A stretch of DNA of 20,128 bases, taken from NCBI GenBank assembly GCA_937901285.1, contig CALCHI010000370.1:1-20128 (forward strand), in the 5' to 3' direction. Positions 15,277 to 20,128 of the stretch are shown here, in pieces. The notes under the pieces were generated by a model. That model was not told the DNA's origin, searched no databases, and worked only from the letters and a program-made list of their open reading frames with translations. How positions within the stretch are numbered: position 1 is the first letter of the stretch; every line of letters begins with the position of its first letter. The stretch comes from UBA8437 sp003445035. Its GTDB lineage: Bacteria; Planctomycetota; Planctomycetia; Planctomycetales; Planctomycetaceae. The position numbers and the translations under genes are program-made.

Positions 15277-15299
15277 GCGACCCCCGGCCCGGTTCAGTC
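15271..15299. terminator. Hairpin spanning both stop codons at the small-protein / clpB junction
   Basis: GACTGA (15271-15276) and TCAGTC (15294-15299) are perfect arms, extendable inward by a G-T and a C-G pair. The loop contains CCCCCGGCCC. The arms include the stop codons of both convergent genes. No T-run follows on either strand, so terminator activity is only possible, and the structure may instead protect RNA ends. Confidence 0.35.
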
Positions 15300-17966
15300 G
15301 ACCGTTGGCAAAGGCGAGACGACCTTCGTTGCGTCGTCCGGATCGCAGGCTGTGAAGACGAAGCCGTCGGTTTGCCCGTCGACGACCAGTCGTGATCCCT
15401 CGGGGAATTCTCCGGCCAGCAGCCTGTTGGCCAGGCCGTTCTGGATGCGTTGTTGGATGACCCGCTTCAGTGGCCGTGCCCCGTAGAGCCGGTCGTAGCC
15501 TTCGGCGGTGAGGAGTTCCCGGGCGGCGTCGGTGACGTCCAGTTGGTGTCCCTGCTCGGCGAGTTGCTCGGCCAGTCGGTTGAGTTGCAGGTCGACGATG
15601 CGACGGATGTTGTCACGATCGAGTGGCGAAAAGACAATCGTTTCATCGATTCGGTTGAGGAACTCGGGGAGAAACTCGCTGCGAAGCACTTCGGCCAATG
15701 TCTCGTCGATCGCCTCGGCTTCGTCCTTCTCGACATGTTCCAGGATGGCCCGACTGCCCAGGTTGCTGGTCATCACGATCAGCGAGTTGGCGAAGTCGAC
15801 GGTGCGACCCTGGCCATCGGTCAGGCGGCCGTCATCCAGCACCTGCAGCAGGACATTGAAGATATCCCGATGAGCCTTCTCGATTTCGTCGAGCAGGATC
15901 ACGCAGTAGGGCCGCCGCCGGACTGTTTCGGTCAGTCGCCCACCTGCTTCGTAGCCGACGTACCCGGGTGGCGCTCCGATCAGCCGCGCGACCGAGTGCG
16001 GTTCCATGAACTCGCTCATGTCGATCCGCACGATCGCCCGTTCGTCGTCAAACAGGAATTCGGCCAGGGCCTTGCACAGTTCGGTCTTGCCGACCCCGGT
16101 GGGACCCAGGAACAAGAACGAGCCGAGCGGCCGACCGGGTTCGCCCAGTCCGGATCGTGAGCGTCGGACGGCGTTGGCGACCGCTTCGACCGCGCCGTCC
16201 TGGCCGACGACGCGGCGGTGCATCACCGACTCCATCTCGAGCAGCTTGTCGCGTTCGGCACGGAGCATCCTCGACACGGGGATTCCCGTCCAGGTGCTGA
16301 CCACTCTCGCGATGTCCTCTCCGGTGACCTTCTCTCGCAGCATCCGCTCGCCGTCGTCGTGATCGGCCGCGGCGATACGGACCTCGAGCTGCTCGAGATC
16401 CGCTTCGGTCGCCCTGAGTTGTGCTTCCGCCTCGTGAGCGGTGATGAAGTCCTCGTTGAGGTTGGTTTGGCGGGCACGGGCAAAGGCACGCTCGTAGGCG
16501 GCCTGGAGTCCCTCGATCGATTCTTTCAACGGCTGCAGTTGCCCCAGGACCTGTTTCTCGGCTTCCCATTGGGCTTTGAGTCGAGTGACATTCTCCTCGC
16601 TGTCGGCGATCTGACGCTTGAGATCTTTCAGTCGTTCCCGGCTCTCGGGGCTTCCCTCGTGGGCCTCGTCGGCCAGGGCGGTGACTTCGATCTGCATTCG
16701 TGTCAGTTGGCGTGTGGCTTCATCGATCTCGGCCGGCATCGAGTCGATTTCCATCCGCAGCCGGCTGGCCGACTCGTCGACCAGGTCGATCGCCTTGTCG
16801 GGGAGAAAACGGTCACCGATGTATCGGTCCGAGAGCGAGGCGGCGGCGGTCAGGGCATCGTCGGTGATCCGGACGCCGTGGTGGGTTTCGTAACGGTCCT
16901 TGAGCCCTCGGAGAATCGAGATGGTGTCGTCGACGGAGGGTTCCTCGACCAGGACCGGCTGGAAGCGGCGCTCGAGCGCCGCGTCCTTTTCGATATGCTG
17001 GCGGTATTCGTCAATCGTGGTGGCTCCGACACAGTGGAGTTCACCTCGGGCGAGCATCGGCTTGAGTAGGTTGGAGGCATCGAGAGATCCCTCGGACGCA
17101 CCGGCTCCGACGACAGTGTGCAATTCGTCGATGAACAGGATCACTCGACCGTCGGAGGCCTGGACCTCCTTGAGAACCGCCTTGAGTCGGTCCTCGAACT
17201 CGCCCCGGTACTTCGCCCCGGCGATCATCGAGCCCAGGTCCAGTGCCACGACACTCTTGTCGGCCAGTTGGGTCGGAACATCACCGCGGACAATTCGCTG
17301 GGCGAGCCCCTCGACGATCGCGGTCTTGCCGACACCCGGCTCGCCGATCAGTACCGGGTTGTTCTTGCGTCGCCGCGAGAGCACCTGGATGACACGTCGG
17401 ATTTCCTGGTCGCGGCCAATGACGGGGTCGAGTCGACCCTCGTGGGCCAGTTCCACCAGGTCCTTGCCGTATTGTCCCAGCGCATCGTACTTGTCTTCGG
17501 GGGCATCGTCGGTGACTTGCTGGTTGCCACGGATCAACTCGAGCGCCTCCAGCACGTCGCTCTCTTCAACGGCACACAGGTGCAGGAGCCGTCCGGCCGT
17601 GTCGTCACAGGTGGACAGGGCCAGCAGCAGGTGCTCGGTCGACAGATAACTGTCGTCCATTTCCTCGGCTCGCCGACGGGCATCGGTGAACAGTCCGGGC
17701 AATCCGGGCGAGGCGGACAGGTCGGCGCCGGTGCCCGAGACCTGGGGCAGGCGGTCCAGTTCACCATCGACCAGGCTCCGGAGTCGAGCCGTATCGACGC
17801 CGATTCGGTCGAACAGAGAGACGACAACGCCGCTGCGTTCTTCGAGCAATGCGGCCAGGAGATGGAGCGGGGACAGGAACTGGTGATGGCGGTCCTGGGC
17901 GGACTGCTGTGCCCGCATCACGGCTTCACGGGCCTTGATGGTCAATCGATCCAGTGGCAGGCTCAT
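15294..17966 (-). CDS. clpB: ATP-dependent disaggregase ClpB
   Basis: Encodes 890 aa, slightly longer than the E. coli protein (857). ClpB is a hexameric AAA+ unfoldase that pulls polypeptides out of aggregates together with DnaK. Domains: two Clp N-terminal repeats (1-150); first ATPase with Walker A GEPGVGKT (208-215), pore loop AKYRGEFE (251-258), Walker B VILFIDE (275-281) and arginine finger near LERRF (321-325); the coiled-coil middle domain (about 410-535) that separates ClpB from ClpA and ClpC; second ATPase with Walker A GPTGVGKT (621-628), pore loop GYVGYE (668-673) and Walker B VILLDE (689-694); then the C-terminal domain. No ClpP-binding IGL/F loop was noticed, as expected. The gene begins 15 bases after dnaK, and GAGGAGGAG (minus strand, 17971-17979) precedes the ATG by 4 bases. 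It therefore belongs to the dnaK transcript. Confidence 0.97.
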   Translation of the reverse strand: MSLPLDRLTIKAREAVMRAQQSAQDRHHQFLSPLHLLAALLEERSGVVVSLFDRIGVDTARLRSLVDGELDRLPQVSGTGADLSASPGLPGLFTDARRRAEEMDDSYLSTEHLLLALSTCDDTAGRLLHLCAVEESDVLEALELIRGNQQVTDDAPEDKYDALGQYGKDLVELAHEGRLDPVIGRDQEIRRVIQVLSRRRKNNPVLIGEPGVGKTAIVEGLAQRIVRGDVPTQLADKSVVALDLGSMIAGAKYRGEFEDRLKAVLKEVQASDGRVILFIDELHTVVGAGASEGSLDASNLLKPMLARGELHCVGATTIDEYRQHIEKDAALERRFQPVLVEEPSVDDTISILRGLKDRYETHHGVRITDDALTAAASLSDRYIGDRFLPDKAIDLVDESASRLRMEIDSMPAEIDEATRQLTRMQIEVTALADEAHEGSPESRERLKDLKRQIADSEENVTRLKAQWEAEKQVLGQLQPLKESIEGLQAAYERAFARARQTNLNEDFITAHEAEAQLRATEADLEQLEVRIAAADHDDGERMLREKVTGEDIARVVSTWTGIPVSRMLRAERDKLLEMESVMHRRVVGQDGAVEAVANAVRRSRSGLGEPGRPLGSFLFLGPTGVGKTELCKALAEFLFDDERAIVRIDMSEFMEPHSVARLIGAPPGYVGYEAGGRLTETVRRRPYCVILLDEIEKAHRDIFNVLLQVLDDGRLTDGQGRTVDFANSLIVMTSNLGSRAILEHVEKDEAEAIDETLAEVLRSEFLPEFLNRIDETIVFSPLDRDNIRRIVDLQLNRLAEQLAEQGHQLDVTDAARELLTAEGYDRLYGARPLKRVIQQRIQNGLANRLLAGEFPEGSRLVVDGQTDGFVFTACDPDDATKVVSPLPTVD

Positions 17967-17970
17967 CTTG

Positions 17971-17979
17971 CTCCTCCTC
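17971..17979 (-). promoter_or_regulatory. Strong ribosome binding site between dnaK and clpB
   Basis: GAGGAGGAG on the minus strand lies 4 bases before the clpB ATG at 17966, within the 15-base gap after the dnaK stop. It shows that ClpB translation is separately and strongly initiated from a shared message. Confidence 0.7.
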
Positions 17980-17981
17980 GT

Positions 17982-19910
17982 CTAGTCGTCCTCTTTCTTC
18001 TCGAACTCCGCATCGATCACGTCATCCTCCGCAACGTCGCCGGCGGATCCGTCAGGGGAGCCCGCCTCGGGTGAGGCACCCGCAGCAGCCGAGTCATCGG
18101 ACTGCTCGTACATGTGTTTGGAGAGTGCGTGCGTGGCCTGTTCCAGTTCGCCGACGGCGGTGTTGATGGCGTCGGAGTCTTCACCAGAAGACGCCTCGTT
18201 GACCTTGGTGACGGCCGCATCGATCGCTTCTTTCGAACTGTCATCGAGCGTCTCGGCGTGCTCGGTCATCAATTTCTCGGTTTCGTAGACCAGCATTGAG
18301 GCTTTGTTGCGGGCCTCGGCCAGGTCTCGTTTCTTCTTGTCCTCCTCGGCGTGTTCTTCGGCGGCCTGTCGGGCCTGCTCGATCTCGCCGTCGGAGAGGC
18401 CACTGGATTCTTCGATTCGGACGGACTGTTCCTTGTTTGTGGCCTTGTCCTTGGCGGTGACGTTGAGGATGCCGTTGACATCGATGTCGAAGGTGACCTC
18501 GACCTGTGGGACGTTTCGGGGTGCTGGTGGGATGCCGTCGAGATTGAACTGGCCGAGTTGCCGGTTGTCGTGGGCCATCTGGCGTTCGCCCTGGAAGACC
18601 TGGACGGTGACGGCTGTCTGGTTGTCGGCCGCCGTCGAAAAGATCTCGCTTCGTGAAGTCGGAATCGTCGTGTTTCGTTCGATCAGGGGGGTCATGATGC
18701 CACCTTCAGTCTCGATTCCCAGCGACAGTGGCGTCACGTCCAGCAGGACCACGTCGGTGACATCCCCGGCGATGATCCCACCCTGGATTGCTGCTCCCAG
18801 GGCCACCACCTCGTCGGGATTCACGCCGCGGTGAGGCTCCCGGTTGAACAGTTCCTTGACGAAATCCTGCACCTTGGGGATACGGGTGGAGCCGCCGACC
18901 AGGACAACCTCTTCGATGTCCGACGGTTTGAGCTTCGCGTCGGAAAGCGCGTCGAGAATTGGTTTGCGGCACCGTTCGACCAGCCCGTCGATCAGGCGTT
19001 CAAAGTCGGCACGGGTGATCGAGAGCTGAAGATGCTTCGCCTCCTGGTTGGCATCGGCGATGATGAACGGCAGGTTGATGTCGGTCGTCTGGGCCGTCGA
19101 AAGTTCCTGCTTGGCCTTCTCGGAGGCCTCGCGGAGACGCTGCAATGCCATTGCGTCTTCACGGAGATCAATGCCCTGCTCCGACTGGAAGGTGTCGGCG
19201 ATGTGGTTGATCAGAACTTCGTCAAAATCGTCACCACCGAGGTGCGTGTCCCCGTTGGTACTGAGCACTTCGACCGACTCCGCGTCCACCTCCAGTATCG
19301 AAACGTCGAAGGTTCCCCCGCCGAGATCGAAAACGGCGATCTTCTGGTCCTGCTTCTTGTCCATCCCGTAGGCCAGCGATGCCGCTGTGGGCTCGTTGAT
19401 GATTCGCTCGACCTCAAGTCCGGCGATCTGTCCGGCGTCCTTGGTTGCCTGGCGTTGAGCATCGTTGAAGTACGCCGGCACGGTGACCACAGCCCGGTTC
19501 ACCTTGTGACCCAGGTAGCTCTCGGCAGCTTCTTTCAGCTTCCGCAACACCAGCGCAGAGATCTGCGGGGGCTTGTACGTCTCGCCAGCCGCCTCGACCT
19601 GCACGTAATCTTCGGATCCTCCAACCACCGAGTACGGGACGATCTTTTCCTCTGAGGAAACCTCGCTGTGACGACGTCCCATGAACCGCTTGATGGAATA
19701 GACGGTGTTCTTCGGATTGGTGACCGCCTGTCGCTTGGCCTGCTCGCCCACCAATGTCTCGCCCTGATCGGTGAACGCGACCACGCTGGGGGTCAGGCGA
19801 TTGCCTTCCTGGTTGGCCAACACCTTGGGCTCGCCTCCTTCGAGCACCGACACCACCGAGTTGGTGGTTCCGAGGTCGATTCCAATCACCTTTTCGTTTT
19901 CCAGGGCCAT
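17982..19910 (-). CDS. dnaK: Hsp70 chaperone DnaK
   Basis: Encodes 642 aa, the usual bacterial length. DnaK binds exposed hydrophobic segments in an ATP-dependent cycle and hands aggregates to ClpB. The nucleotide-binding domain shows all three family signatures: GIDLGTTNS (10-18), FDLGGGTFDVS (194-204) and VVLVGGSTRIPKVQ (335-348). NEPTAASLAYG (172-182) is also present. The interdomain linker is DVVLLDVTPLSLG (386-398). The beta-sandwich substrate domain (400-500) contains DVNGILNVTAKDKAT (477-491), followed by the helical lid (505-605) and a disordered Ala/Gly/Ser/Asp-rich tail ending DDVIDAEFEKKEDD, the standard acidic DnaK end. GAGGAG (minus strand, 19920-19925) lies 9 bases before the ATG. 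No grpE or dnaJ is adjacent in the visible sequence; clpB follows directly. A sigma-54-type promoter is upstream. Confidence 0.98.
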   Translation of the reverse strand: MALENEKVIGIDLGTTNSVVSVLEGGEPKVLANQEGNRLTPSVVAFTDQGETLVGEQAKRQAVTNPKNTVYSIKRFMGRRHSEVSSEEKIVPYSVVGGSEDYVQVEAAGETYKPPQISALVLRKLKEAAESYLGHKVNRAVVTVPAYFNDAQRQATKDAGQIAGLEVERIINEPTAASLAYGMDKKQDQKIAVFDLGGGTFDVSILEVDAESVEVLSTNGDTHLGGDDFDEVLINHIADTFQSEQGIDLREDAMALQRLREASEKAKQELSTAQTTDINLPFIIADANQEAKHLQLSITRADFERLIDGLVERCRKPILDALSDAKLKPSDIEEVVLVGGSTRIPKVQDFVKELFNREPHRGVNPDEVVALGAAIQGGIIAGDVTDVVLLDVTPLSLGIETEGGIMTPLIERNTTIPTSRSEIFSTAADNQTAVTVQVFQGERQMAHDNRQLGQFNLDGIPPAPRNVPQVEVTFDIDVNGILNVTAKDKATNKEQSVRIEESSGLSDGEIEQARQAAEEHAEEDKKKRDLAEARNKASMLVYETEKLMTEHAETLDDSSKEAIDAAVTKVNEASSGEDSDAINTAVGELEQATHALSKHMYEQSDDSAAAGASPEAGSPDGSAGDVAEDDVIDAEFEKKEDD

Positions 19911-19972
19911 CGCTCTCGTCTCCTCGCGCCGCGGACTTTTCCACTCTCAAGTTGCCTCTTACCCCAGACAAA

Positions 19973-19990
19973 TTGCAAACAGTGTGCCAA
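19973..19990 (-). promoter_or_regulatory. Sigma-54 (-24/-12) promoter of the dnaK-clpB operon
   Basis: The minus strand reads TTGGCACACTGTTTGCAA. It matches the RpoN consensus TGGCAC-N5-TTGCW at every specified base, with the GG and GC pairs 12 bases apart as required. Transcription would begin near 19963, leaving about 53 bases of leader before the dnaK ATG at 19910 and its Shine-Dalgarno at 19920-19925. Position and orientation are right for the operon. No perfect match turned up elsewhere in a manual scan of the intergenic regions. Confidence 0.68.
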
Positions 19991-20071
19991 GACGTAGCGG
20001 GATATGACGGGTTCGTCGTAAACCACTTATATATAGCGAGTTGCGAAGTTGTTTATGGTTAATGATTTCCG

Positions 20072-20103
20072 GCAGCTGCTGAAAACAAACTGCCAAAGTG
20101 GCA
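20072..20103. promoter_or_regulatory. Candidate upstream activator sites for the sigma-54 promoter
   Basis: A perfect 8-bp palindrome GCAGCTGC (20072-20079) and an inverted repeat TGCCA-AAG-TGGCA (20091-20103) lie about 110-140 bases upstream of the predicted transcription start. That is the distance at which enhancer-binding proteins usually bind. The region between (about 19991-20070) is unusually AT-rich for this window, with TTATATATA at 20027-20035, which could help DNA bending. Assignment as activator sites is inference. Confidence 0.28.
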
Positions 20104-20128
20104 TTCTTCCCGGCACTCAACACGGACC

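Noticed and set aside
19911..20128. CIRCE operator (HrcA site) upstream of dnaK
   Set aside because: Only a GAGTGC half-site is seen near 20112-20117 on the minus strand. It continues as CGG, not TAA, and the expected left half would fall largely outside the window.

Overview
The window reads as a piece of core chromosome from a GC-rich planctomycete (Planctomycetota, probably the Pirellulales/Planctomycetales side). This rests on gene content seen in the translations: a bacterial tripeptidyl-peptidase II homologue, a secreted ThuA-like protein, a small basic protein of a type I associate with planctomycetes, a STAS-like/FHA pair, and secreted or membrane proteins with no recognised domain. 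It is not based on any rRNA or database match. I see no mobile elements, CRISPR arrays, tRNA or rRNA genes, and no prophage.

Layout. At 1-92 is the 3' end of a rightward gene. A leftward SGLT-like sodium:solute symporter follows (113-2236). A divergent gene-poor stretch (2237-2580) leads to a rightward pair, a STAS-like protein and an FHA protein (2581-3501), which ends in strong hairpins against a leftward single-pass membrane protein (3531-4940). Next come a leftward secreted protein (5127-6083) and a rightward secreted ThuA-like protein (6293-7078).

The leftward pair at 7158-12495 is an MFS transporter followed after about 40 bases by a full-length tripeptidyl-peptidase II homologue with an apparent export signal. 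Rightward again are a class II CCA-adding-type nucleotidyltransferase and a Gfo/Idh/MocA oxidoreductase, overlapping by 8 bases, then a 59-residue basic protein (12665-15276). The right end is a leftward dnaK-clpB operon (15294-19910). A textbook sigma-54 (-24/-12) element lies upstream of it, and no CIRCE operator is visible.

How the genes work together. DnaK and ClpB form the bacterial disaggregation machinery, and their 15-base spacing with a strong Shine-Dalgarno between them indicates one transcript. The sigma-54 element suggests that this chaperone operon is under enhancer-binding-protein control rather than HrcA or sigma-32 control. The MFS/TPPII pair suggests coupling of extracytoplasmic peptide breakdown with transport, but that is inference. 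The STAS-like/FHA pair looks like a phospho-signalling module without its kinase in the window. The most unusual item is the TPPII homologue: the catalytic triad, both substrate N-terminus-binding glutamates and the extreme C-terminal motif of the animal enzyme are all present at matching spacings.
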